Shown: in pieces, positions 1 through 5,572 of the stretch
How the letters are laid out: every line of letters starts with the position of its first letter
How positions within the stretch are numbered: the stretch's first letter is position 1
Source: SYIM01 sp039800325
GTDB taxonomy: Bacteria > Pseudomonadota > Gammaproteobacteria > Burkholderiales > Burkholderiaceae_E
Reading direction: 5' to 3'
Length of the DNA stretch: 7,360 nucleotides
Assembly (NCBI GenBank): GCA_039800325.1
Contig: JBDLQY010000175.1
Span: 1 to 7,360, forward strand
Notes under the pieces: model-generated
Told to the model about the DNA's origin: nothing
What the model saw: the letters and a program-made list of their open reading frames with translations, nothing else
The model's database searches: none
Translations under genes and position numbers: made by a program

Positions 1-93
1 GTCACGGTGTTGGAGGCGGGTAGGGCGTGGGGCGGGAAGTGCTCTGCGCGATTTTGGCAAGCCGAGCGAGGGACAGCTTCGCCGGGGGCTGTA

Positions 94-186
94 GCGCCCC
101 GCATGTTTGAGGCCGCCGCCTCGGCGGCCGAGTTCGGGGCGCCCCGGCGAAGGGCCCGAGCGAAGGGGAGTCTGTCCGCAGGACAG
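94..186. repeat. Cluster of GC-rich inverted repeats (possible terminator or dispersed element)
   Basis: An outer 8-bp stem pairs 94-101 (GCGCCCCG) with 135-142 (CGGGGCGC). Inside its loop lies a second perfect 8-bp stem, 111-118 (GGCCGCCG) with 122-129, closed by a 3-base loop. A third perfect hairpin pairs 172-177 (CTGTCC) with 181-186 (GGACAG) around GCA. The octamer GCGAAGGG occurs at 147-154 and again at 160-167. A small hairpin at 200-213 (AGCGC/GCGCT) extends the series. There is no T-tract, so an intrinsic terminator is not well supported. Stacked hairpins like this suit a structured intergenic element, but I cannot name a family. Confidence 0.5.
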
Positions 187-220
187 GCCGCAGCCTATGA
201 GCGCACGGGCGCTTGCCGCC

Positions 221-256
221 ACGCGCCCAAAGCACGCGCCCAAAGCACGCGCCCAA
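221..256. repeat. 13-bp tandem repeat, about 2.8 copies
   Basis: The unit ACGCGCCCAAAGC occurs perfectly at 221-233 and 234-246, and its first ten bases recur at 247-256. The unit length is not a multiple of three and no gene is supported here, so it is a non-coding minisatellite-like repeat. It lies about 95 bases upstream of the ribonuclease start codon. It may be a slippage product with variable copy number between strains, or iterated binding sites; nothing in the sequence favours either strongly. Confidence 0.75.
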
Positions 257-276
257 CCATCGCTGGCATCAAACCA

Positions 277-319
277 TGTCTAGTCCGGTTTGCGAAACTT
301 TTGCAAATGCCACTAGACA
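277..319. promoter_or_regulatory. 43-bp gapped palindrome upstream of the ribonuclease gene
   Basis: The outer arms TGTCTAGT (277-284) and ACTAGACA (312-319) are perfect inverted repeats. Inside them, equally spaced at four bases on each side, are inner arms TTTGC (289-293) and GCAAA (303-307). Both arm pairs share one centre at base 298, so this is a two-tier dyad rather than two unrelated repeats. It ends 31 bases before the ribonuclease ATG and overlaps the best promoter candidate. It may be an operator for a dimeric or tetrameric regulator, or an RNA stem-loop if transcribed from upstream. Confidence 0.5.
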
Positions 320-344
320 GACAGGGTGGTTTCTGGCTTAGCAT
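314..344 (+). promoter_or_regulatory. Candidate sigma-70 promoter for the ribonuclease/barstar pair
   Basis: TAGACA at 314-319 is one base from the -35 consensus, and TAGCAT at 339-344 matches four of six -10 positions, with a long 19-base spacer. The -35 lies inside the right arm of the palindrome, so a protein bound there could block transcription. Initiation from this -10 would fall at about the ATG at 351, giving an almost leaderless mRNA. That would agree with the lack of a good Shine-Dalgarno sequence before that ATG (only TAGG at 344-347). Weak prediction. Confidence 0.25.
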
Positions 345-350
345 AGGCGC

Positions 351-761
351 ATGCAGACACTATTTCGATCGTTCGTCCTCCCCCTGCTTTTGCTTCTCGG
401 CCTGACCCTGACGTTTAACGGGTCCGCCTCGGCGCGTGAGCCAGCCCCGCAAATGGGTACCGTCAGGCTTGCCGATTTGCCCCGTGAGGCTCATCAAACG
501 CTGGCGCTGATCAAGGCCGGTGGACCGTTCCCGTACGAAAAAGACGGAACCCGCTTTCACAATCGCGAAAAGCGACTTCCCATTCAGCCCTCGGGTTACT
601 ACACGGAGTACACGGTGCGCACGCCCGGAGAAAAAACTCGCGGCGCCCGGCGCATTGTTGCCGGCGGCGATCCTCGCGCGTCTGGCGAGTACTACTATAC
701 GGACGATCACTACGACACTTTCAGACGAATTATCGAATCGCCGACCGGAGCAGCACGTTGA
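351..761 (+). CDS. Secreted guanyl-specific ribonuclease (RNase Sa / N1-T1 type)
   Basis: The 136-residue protein begins with a signal peptide: Arg6, a Leu-rich core at 9-20, then SASA, with likely cleavage after Ala28 to leave a mature enzyme of about 108 residues. The mature part closely follows Streptomyces RNase Sa: GTVRLADLP (36-44), GPFPYEKDG (58-66), NRE (71-73), GYYTEYTV (82-89), TRGARRI (96-102) and DHY (119-121). By that alignment the guanine-contact Glu is Glu73 and the catalytic set is Glu86, Arg97, Arg101 and His120. This family cleaves RNA 3' of guanosine through a 2',3'-cyclic phosphate. A three-residue insertion precedes DHY. There are no cysteines, so the disulfide of RNase Sa is absent. 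The ATG at 351 is chosen because it directly starts the signal peptide. Export would place it in the periplasm or outside the cell. The barstar gene overlaps its stop codon. Confidence 0.92.
   Translation: MQTLFRSFVLPLLLLLGLTLTFNGSASAREPAPQMGTVRLADLPREAHQTLALIKAGGPFPYEKDGTRFHNREKRLPIQPSGYYTEYTVRTPGEKTRGARRIVAGGDPRASGEYYYTDDHYDTFRRIIESPTGAAR
747..750 (+). promoter_or_regulatory. Ribosome binding site deciding the barstar TTG start
   Basis: GGAG at 747-750 lies inside the last codons of the ribonuclease gene, seven bases before the TTG at 758. No comparable purine tract precedes the next in-frame ATG at 776. The site therefore favours the TTG that overlaps the ribonuclease stop. Confidence 0.55.
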
Positions 762-1168
762 GTGCGCTGAGTAATATGCCCGGTCAGGCGATGCTGCCGC
801 TGGCGGCCTATGACCTCGATGAGCTTCTTCGTAACGCTGAAAGGTCTGATCAGCGCGTTTTGCGGGTCCGATTCGATGGTGTCGCTGATAAGGCGGGTGT
901 GATGCGGGCTATTGCGCAAGCCTTTGCGTTTCCATCGCACTTTGGAAACAATCTTGATGCGCTGTTCGATTGCCTCACTGACCTGAAACCTTTACCGGGT
1001 TCTGACCATCCGGGCTTTGTCGTCATTCTTGAAAACGTACCCGAAACGGCAACGTTCGACCGTGAGCAGCGCGACGCACTTCTGGATGTGTTTCGCGACG
1101 CGTCGGATTTCTTCGCCGACCATGACATCGCCTTTCGTATGTTCTATTCCGTTAAGCGCGCGTCCTGA
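758..1168 (+). CDS. Barstar-like ribonuclease inhibitor
   Basis: This is a 136-residue barstar-family protein, expected to be a cytoplasmic tight-binding inhibitor protecting the cell from the neighbouring RNase before export. The diagnostic stretch is FPSHFGNNLDALFDCLTDL (58-76), aligning with the barstar helix LPEYYGENLDALWDCLTG; the key acidic residues correspond to Asp67 and Asp71 (barstar Asp35 and Asp39). Barstar Tyr29 is His61, Trp38 is Phe70, and the Glu76 position is Asp106. The central strand is FVVILENV (87-94) and the following helix RDALLDVFRDA (105-115). It is longer than classical barstar (about 90 residues) by an N-terminal extension of roughly 30 residues. TTG at 758 is preferred: it has GGAG seven bases upstream and overlaps the RNase stop as TTGA. 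ATG at 776 is the alternative and would remove six residues. No signal peptide is seen. Barstar is known to inhibit RNase Sa as well as barnase, so the pairing is credible. Confidence 0.9.
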   Translation: MSALSNMPGQAMLPLAAYDLDELLRNAERSDQRVLRVRFDGVADKAGVMRAIAQAFAFPSHFGNNLDALFDCLTDLKPLPGSDHPGFVVILENVPETATFDREQRDALLDVFRDASDFFADHDIAFRMFYSVKRAS

Positions 1169-1171
1169 CTT

Positions 1172-1198
1172 CTGGCACTCGCGGTCTTACCGTGTCAG
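1172..1198. terminator. Stem-loop between convergent genes, weak terminator candidate
   Basis: CTGGCAC (1172-1178) can pair with GTGTCAG (1192-1198) over seven bases including one G-U pair. An inner three-base stem GGT/ACC (1183-1185 with 1189-1191) closes the loop. It sits in the 34-bp gap between the converging barstar and rsmE stops, where a bidirectional terminator would be expected, but neither strand has a T-tract after it. TCAGTAC is also repeated directly at 1195-1201 and 1203-1209. Confidence 0.3.
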
Positions 1199-1202
1199 TA
1201 CA

Positions 1203-1958
1203 TCAGTACGCGCCGGCAAGCGTTTGCACGGCGGCAATGGCCGCGAGGCCCGCCGTTTCGGTACGTAAGACCTGCGTGCCTATGCGGACCCTCTGAAATC
1301 CGATTGTCACGGCCGCCTGAATCTCGGCATCGCTCAGACCCGATTCCGGACCCACTAGCAGGGTCACCGAGCCTTGTGGGCTCAACCCGCTCTCTGAAAG
1401 CACATGGGGCGCCTGGGGGTCGAGCAGCCGCCATTGCTGTGTGGTCCCGGTTTGATCCGTCCTTAGGGTACTCAGCCAGTCGGTCAGTGCGATGGGTCCA
1501 TCTAACTGCGGTAAAAAGTCTTGACCACTCTGCATACAGGCCGCTTCAACGATCCGTTGCCAGTGCTCGAGGCGGCGCATTGCCCTTTCTGCATCGAGCC
1601 GCAGCTGACAGCGTTCAGCCTTCAGGGTGACGATACGCGACACACCGAGTTCGACGGCTTTTTCGATGATCCAATCCATCTTATCGCCGGTGGCCAGACA
1701 TTGCGCAAGACAGATGGATACGCGTGGAGCAGGGCTAAGCGCTTCAACCGAGGTCATGCGGAGTCTGCAGGCATCGCGCTCGTCGCTGATCAGTTGAGCT
1801 TCGATTCGACGCCCGCGGCCATCGAAAAATTGTACGCGGTCACCGGGCCTGAGCCTCAGCACCCGGGTCAGGTAATGCGACTGTGCTCGACTGACGGTCA
1901 GCTCAAGTTCAGCAGCTACCGATTCGGGAAGCTGTGGCAGGTAGAGTCGGGGCGTCAC
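1203..1958 (-). CDS. rsmE: 16S rRNA (uracil-1498-N3)-methyltransferase RsmE
   Basis: RsmE methylates N3 of U1498 in 16S rRNA, in the decoding region of the small subunit, using AdoMet. The 251-residue product has the usual size (E. coli about 243). An N-terminal PUA-like RNA-binding part begins MTPRLYLPQL and runs to about residue 75, including YLTRVLRLRPGD. The SPOUT methyltransferase part follows, with KMDWIIEKAVELGVSRI, then VGPESGLSDAEI (about 202-213) and the C-terminal knot motif VLRTETAGLAAIAAVQ. The usual GPEGGLS has Ser206 in place of the first Gly of the pair. The start is GTG at 1958-1956 and overlaps the speD-speE stop as GTGA, which indicates translational coupling and one transcript. 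No strong Shine-Dalgarno is visible before this GTG, consistent with coupling. The gene ends 34 bp from the converging barstar gene. Confidence 0.93.
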   Translation of the reverse strand: MTPRLYLPQLPESVAAELELTVSRAQSHYLTRVLRLRPGDRVQFFDGRGRRIEAQLISDERDACRLRMTSVEALSPAPRVSICLAQCLATGDKMDWIIEKAVELGVSRIVTLKAERCQLRLDAERAMRRLEHWQRIVEAACMQSGQDFLPQLDGPIALTDWLSTLRTDQTGTTQQWRLLDPQAPHVLSESGLSPQGSVTLLVGPESGLSDAEIQAAVTIGFQRVRIGTQVLRTETAGLAAIAAVQTLAGAY

Positions 1959-3244
1959 CGCGAGTTGGCAGCCAGTCTGAAATCAGTAGGTGTTGAGCTG
2001 GCTACCAGATCGCGATAAAAACCTGGGAGGGCAAACAGCGCGTGGTGGGTGTCTTCGTTGTAGTAATTAAGATCAGCAATTTCCCGACGCGTCAGGCGGT
2101 CGCGAACTTCATGTCTGGAAACCCCGTGTGGCGACAAGCTGTCAGACGCGATAGCCATCCCCCAATAAGAGCCATACAGGGGGATATACAGGCCATAGGG
2201 ATGAACTTGCGAAAACATTGATCGCAAGTCGCCCACCAGACGGGCCACCAAGTCTGGCTTATACACCGGAGACCCGACATGAAGCACCAGCGACGCCCCT
2301 GGATTCATGACGCGTCGCACCAGCGCAAAAAAGTCAGTCGTGTATAGCCGGTGTGCCGGTGTGTCTGGGTCTGTGAGGTCAAGTACCACGAGATCGAAGC
2401 GCTCCGGGCCATTGCGGGCAATCTCTTCGGTGATTGCCCAACCGTCGCCAATGCGGATGTCGAGTCTGGGATCGTCGAGTGCGCCGCGATGAACCTGCTT
2501 CAGGTAGCGGCGCGACATATCGATGACCGCCGGGTCGAGCTCAGCCATGATGACGCGCTTCATGGAGGGATGCTTGAGCAGCTCTTCAGTCGAGCCGCCA
2601 TCGCCACCTCCAATGACCAGCGCGCTTGCCGGGGCCGGGTGAGCGATAGCCGCCGGATGAATCAGACACTCATGGTAGAAAAATTCATCGCGCTCGGAGC
2701 TCATGTAGCTGCCGTCAAGTCTGAAGAGTTTTCCCCATTGGGGCGTGTCGAATACTTCTAGCGTTTGATAGGGCGTACGAATGGTTTCAAGCCTGCGGGT
2801 GGCCCTGAAGCCATAGGCACTATCGTCATTCAGCCACTCGACCATGAGTTCATCGGTGGCTGCATAGGGGTCAGCCGAGCCGCGCATGATGCGGTGAGTG
2901 CCCTGGCTGCTCGGCGCGAAGGCAACCAGCAGGTCAGTCAACAGCTGCTCTGCCTTGCGCGAATTATCGGTTGAAAAATTGCACACATACACGTCGAGCG
3001 TCACGCCACCCCGCTCTGGCCAGGTATGCACGGCCAGATGCGATTCAGCCAGTAGAACAGCGCCTGTAACCCCGCCCGGTTGGCCATCGTGATCAGGAAA
3101 AGTGTGGTACTTCTCGTCGACGAGGGTAAGCCCCGCCTGCACTACCGCATCGCGGCAAAGACTAGCCAGCTCGGCGGCATCGGTGAGCAGCTCCGCGCTA
3201 CAGCGACAGCCATACAAATCGGCAGTGAGATGCAAACCTTGCAT
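1955..3244 (-). CDS. speE: Fused S-adenosylmethionine decarboxylase (SpeD) / aminopropyltransferase (SpeE)
   Basis: This 429-residue fusion carries two consecutive steps of polyamine synthesis. Residues 1-122 are a class 1B (Thermotoga/Bacillus-type) AdoMet decarboxylase: LLAESHLAVHTWPERGG (64-80) contains the Glu67-Ser68 self-cleavage site that would make the pyruvoyl group, with His73 and Cys88 at the positions of the catalytic His68 and Cys83 of the T. maritima enzyme. Residues about 140-429 are a spermidine-synthase fold: YQTLEVFDTPQWGKLFRLDG (159-178), ERDEFFYHE (184-192), GGGDGG (212-217) for decarboxylated AdoMet, AELDP (234-238), DDPRL (257-261), and the catalytic loop LDLTDPDTPA (288-297) with Asp289 and Asp292. 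The loop reads DLTDP where spermidine synthases usually have DSSDP. Self-cleavage at Ser68 would release a short N-terminal beta chain and leave SpeE on the alpha chain. ATG at 3244 is chosen because MQGLHLTADLYG matches the family N-terminus, although no clear Shine-Dalgarno precedes it; TTG at 3304 is a weaker alternative. rsmE follows in the same operon. Confidence 0.93.
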   Translation of the reverse strand: MQGLHLTADLYGCRCSAELLTDAAELASLCRDAVVQAGLTLVDEKYHTFPDHDGQPGGVTGAVLLAESHLAVHTWPERGGVTLDVYVCNFSTDNSRKAEQLLTDLLVAFAPSSQGTHRIMRGSADPYAATDELMVEWLNDDSAYGFRATRRLETIRTPYQTLEVFDTPQWGKLFRLDGSYMSSERDEFFYHECLIHPAAIAHPAPASALVIGGGDGGSTEELLKHPSMKRVIMAELDPAVIDMSRRYLKQVHRGALDDPRLDIRIGDGWAITEEIARNGPERFDLVVLDLTDPDTPAHRLYTTDFFALVRRVMNPGASLVLHVGSPVYKPDLVARLVGDLRSMFSQVHPYGLYIPLYGSYWGMAIASDSLSPHGVSRHEVRDRLTRREIADLNYYNEDTHHALFALPGFYRDLVASSTPTDFRLAANSR

Positions 3245-3269
3245 AGGGCGTAGGGCATTAGCCGTGGGA

Positions 3270-3285
3270 GGCTTGAAAGCAAGCC
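3270..3285 (-). promoter_or_regulatory. Small hairpin in the speD-speE leader
   Basis: GGCTTG (3270-3275) and CAAGCC (3280-3285) form a perfect 6-bp stem with a 4-base loop, 25 bases upstream of the speD-speE start on the minus strand. CAAGC recurs at 3302-3306. It may be a leader structure affecting translation, which is plausible since the ATG lacks an evident ribosome binding site, but there is no direct support for a regulatory role. Confidence 0.25.
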
Positions 3286-3356
3286 GATCAGAATGTGAGA
3301 GCAAGCTAAGGAGAATATCAGAGGGCCCGTCTGGCTCTGCGAGTAACCGCGAGCGC

Positions 3357-3376
3357 TTTGATAAAATACGGGTTTT
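3357..3376. promoter_or_regulatory. AT-rich patch, candidate divergent promoter core for tkt and speD-speE
   Basis: This is the clearest AT-rich patch of the 198-bp divergent region. On the plus strand TAAAAT (3362-3367) matches the -10 consensus at five of six positions and would start tkt mRNA near 3374, with a leader of about 70 bases; no good -35 lies 16-18 bases upstream (CTGCGA at 3337-3342 is weak and 19 bases away). On the minus strand TATTTT, read within the same patch, is a weaker -10 for speD-speE. Overlapping cores would make the two operons compete for polymerase, but this is inference. Confidence 0.35.
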
Positions 3377-3392
3377 GCCACAGGCCGGCGTG

Positions 3393-3418
3393 CTGCGCGC
3401 AGTGCGGCTTCGCCGCAC
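3393..3418 (+). promoter_or_regulatory. Palindrome and 7-bp hairpin in the tkt leader
   Basis: CTGCGCGCAG (3393-3402) is a perfect 10-bp palindrome. It abuts a perfect hairpin, GTGCGGC (3402-3408) with GCCGCAC (3412-3418) around a TTC loop. The hairpin ends nine bases before the tkt Shine-Dalgarno GGAG (3428-3431), which is itself 11 bases from the ATG, a slightly long spacing. If transcription starts near 3374 both structures are in the mRNA leader. No T-tract follows, so a terminator is unlikely; mRNA stability or protein binding is possible. Confidence 0.35.
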
Positions 3419-3442
3419 GTCCACTCCGGAGAACCGGGCAGC

Positions 3443-5572
3443 ATGAATTCCCAAACCGAATCGGCAAACCAGACAGCAGGCCGCGCGACAGTCCAAGCAG
3501 GCGATGCTACTGGGGCGGCATCGTCCTGGCGCGCTAACCCTGTGCTTGCCTCTCGTATGGCTAATGCCTTACGTATGCTCGCGATCGATGCCGTGCAGCA
3601 GGCCAACTCAGGGCATCCGGGCATGCCCATGGGCATGGCCGAAATCGCGCTGGTGTTGTGGCGAAACCATCTTCGCCATAGCCCCCATAACCCCACTTGG
3701 TTCGATCGCGATCGTTTTGTGCTGTCCAACGGCCATGGATCGATGCTGTTATATGCGCTGCTCCATCTGAGTGGCTACGATTTGCCGCTTGATGAACTTA
3801 AGCGATTCCGCCAGATGCACTCGCGCACCCCGGGGCATCCTGAAGTCGGCATTACGCCAGGCGTCGAAACCACCACAGGCCCCTTGGGCCAGGGGCTGGC
3901 CAATGCCGTGGGTATGGCTCTGGCCGAGAAGCTGCTGGCTGCTCGGTTTAATCGCGACGGTTTTCCTATCGTTGATCATCTCACCTGGGCATTCGTCGGC
4001 GATGGTTGCCTCATGGAGGGCATCTCGCACGAAGTCTGTTCGCTGGCCTCAACCCACGAACTGTCCCGGCTCATCGTCCTTTACGACGACAACGGCATCT
4101 CTATTGACGGCGAAGTTCGCCACTGGTTTGGTGACGACACGGTAGCGCGTTTCCGGGCTTATGGCTGGCACGTTATTGCGGGTATCGACGGCCACGACAT
4201 CGGCGCTCTCGATGCAGCGCTGATTCAGGCAGCTCGTTGGGCGCGCGAGGGGCGCGACGGTGTCTTTGCGCCAATCCTCGTGCAGTGTCGTACGGTCATC
4301 GGAAAAGGCTCGCCGGCTCGGGCGAATACAGCGAAAGCGCATGGCGAGCCGCTGGGCTCCGCTGAGATTGAAGCCACGCGCAGTGCCTTGGGCTGGACGC
4401 ACGCTCCTTTTGAAATTCCCGCTGATATTCGCCAGGCCTGGGATACGCGCGCATCGGGCGCAGCCCTTGAGGCCAGCTGGCAGGCTCGATTCGCCCTGTA
4501 CCGTCAGCGCTATCCCGAGCTAGCCAGTGAGTTTGAACGACGTATGCGAGGTGAGTTGCCCGACGACTTCGATGCCCTGGTCGATGAGGCCGTTCGAGCA
4601 GCGGCAGGCGTGGTCGATGCCGTGGCCACGCGCAAGGCCTCTCAGAATGCGCTGAATGTCTACGGTCCGGCTTTGCCCGAACTTCTGGGCGGTTCGGCGG
4701 ATCTCACTGGCAGTAATCTCACCGATTTCAAGGGCTCAGGTGCCTTGCGTCGAGGCGGCACGGCCGGCGATGGTCGTCACATCAATTACGGCGTTCGCGA
4801 ATTCGGCATGAGCGCCATCATGAACGGCCTCGCATTGCACGGCGGGTTCATCGCCTATGGCGGTACCTTCCTGACCTTCTCAGATTATTCACGCAATGCC
4901 CTTCGCATGGCGGCGCTGATGAAGCAGCGCGTCATCTACGTGTTCACGCATGACTCCATCGGTCTGGGAGAAGATGGCCCCACCCATCAACCGGTTGAGC
5001 ATGCCGCGTCCCTGCGGCTGATTCCGCGCATGGATGTATGGCGACCGGCAGATGGTGTCGAAACCGCGGTCGCCTGGGGTGCAGCGATTGAGCGCAACGA
5101 TGGGCCCAGTTCATTGCTGCTTTCGCGGCAGACTGTACCTGCTGTTACACGGTCGGGGGCCCAGGTTGAGGCTATTTCACGTGGTGCCTATGTGCTGCGC
5201 GACGCCGAAGAGGCCCAGCTTGTGCTGATCGCAACAGGATCAGAACTAGGGCTTGCCTTGGCGGCCCGCGAGCAACTGGCCGAGCAGGGCATTGCTGTTC
5301 GCGTGGTGTCCATGCCCTGCACCAACGTATTCGATCGCCAGAGTGCAAACTGGAAGAGCGCTGTTCTGCCGCCCCATCTGCCGCGCATTGCAGTTGAGGC
5401 AGGCATAAGCGACTTCTGGTGGAAGTACGGTTGCGACGCGGTAATCGCAGTCGACAGCTTTGGCGAGTCAGCGCCAGCCCCCGTGCTGTTCAAGCATTTC
5501 GGCTTCACGCCTGAGAACGTGGTTGACACCGTACGCGAGGTGCTCCGGCGTCGGGCATCAGGCGCTCGTTGA
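3443..5572 (+). CDS. tkt: Transketolase
   Basis: Transketolase moves two-carbon ketol units between sugar phosphates with thiamine diphosphate and a divalent metal, linking the pentose phosphate pathway to glycolysis in the cytoplasm. The 709-residue chain shows all three domains. The cofactor-binding domain has SGHPGMPMGMAE with His58, SNGHGSMLLYALLHLSG, TTTGPLGQGLANAVGMA and the ThDP/metal motif GDG (186-188) followed by YDDNGISIDG. The pyrimidine domain (from about 390) has GGSADLTGSN, NYGVREFGM with the cofactor-activating Glu453, and the active-site stretch HDSIGLGEDGPTHQPVEH with His515. The C-terminal domain starts around 570. It is about 45 residues longer than the E. coli enzyme, mainly because of a low-complexity N-terminus of roughly 38 residues before MANALRMLAIDAVQ. 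ATG at 3443 is chosen because of GGAG at 3428-3431; Met39 (ATG at 3557) has no ribosome site but matches the usual family start. It leads the tkt-gap-pgk operon. Confidence 0.96.
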   Translation: MNSQTESANQTAGRATVQAGDATGAASSWRANPVLASRMANALRMLAIDAVQQANSGHPGMPMGMAEIALVLWRNHLRHSPHNPTWFDRDRFVLSNGHGSMLLYALLHLSGYDLPLDELKRFRQMHSRTPGHPEVGITPGVETTTGPLGQGLANAVGMALAEKLLAARFNRDGFPIVDHLTWAFVGDGCLMEGISHEVCSLASTHELSRLIVLYDDNGISIDGEVRHWFGDDTVARFRAYGWHVIAGIDGHDIGALDAALIQAARWAREGRDGVFAPILVQCRTVIGKGSPARANTAKAHGEPLGSAEIEATRSALGWTHAPFEIPADIRQAWDTRASGAALEASWQARFALYRQRYPELASEFERRMRGELPDDFDALVDEAVRAAAGVVDAVATRKASQNALNVYGPALPELLGGSADLTGSNLTDFKGSGALRRGGTAGDGRHINYGVREFGMSAIMNGLALHGGFIAYGGTFLTFSDYSRNALRMAALMKQRVIYVFTHDSIGLGEDGPTHQPVEHAASLRLIPRMDVWRPADGVETAVAWGAAIERNDGPSSLLLSRQTVPAVTRSGAQVEAISRGAYVLRDAEEAQLVLIATGSELGLALAAREQLAEQGIAVRVVSMPCTNVFDRQSANWKSAVLPPHLPRIAVEAGISDFWWKYGCDAVIAVDSFGESAPAPVLFKHFGFTPENVVDTVREVLRRRASGAR

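Larger units (their letters stand above)
1..350. other. Non-coding, repeat- and hairpin-rich leader region
   Basis: I see no convincing gene here. The first 200 bases are very GC-rich and carry several self-complementary segments, followed by a 13-bp tandem repeat and a long palindrome, listed separately. One forward frame stays open from base 1 to 405, but it overlaps the ribonuclease gene in another frame, is rich in Arg, Ala and Gly as expected for random GC-rich DNA, and shows no domain. The left edge could hold the tail of an upstream transcript or a dispersed intergenic element; the sequence alone does not decide. Confidence 0.6.

Noticed and set aside
1..405. A forward frame open from the window edge to 405 as a protein-coding gene
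   Set aside because: It overlaps the well-supported ribonuclease gene in a different frame, its composition is that of random GC-rich DNA, and it crosses a 13-bp repeat whose length is not a multiple of three.
1521..2018. Plus-strand open frame of 165 codons antisense to rsmE
   Set aside because: It is a shadow of rsmE and the end of speD-speE, both clearly conserved; it shows no recognisable domain.
3245..3496. Longer speD-speE start, adding 84 residues
   Set aside because: The extra segment has no similarity to AdoMet decarboxylase, runs through the divergent promoter region and overlaps the tkt start; MQGLHLTADLYG matches the family N-terminus.
3703..3714. CGATCGCGATCG palindrome as a regulatory or repeat element
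   Set aside because: It encodes conserved transketolase residues (FDRDR) and is explained by codon choice.
3142..3729. Minus-strand open frame spanning the speD start, the divergent region and the tkt start
   Set aside because: It crosses two conserved genes and the promoter region in a different frame, with no domain.
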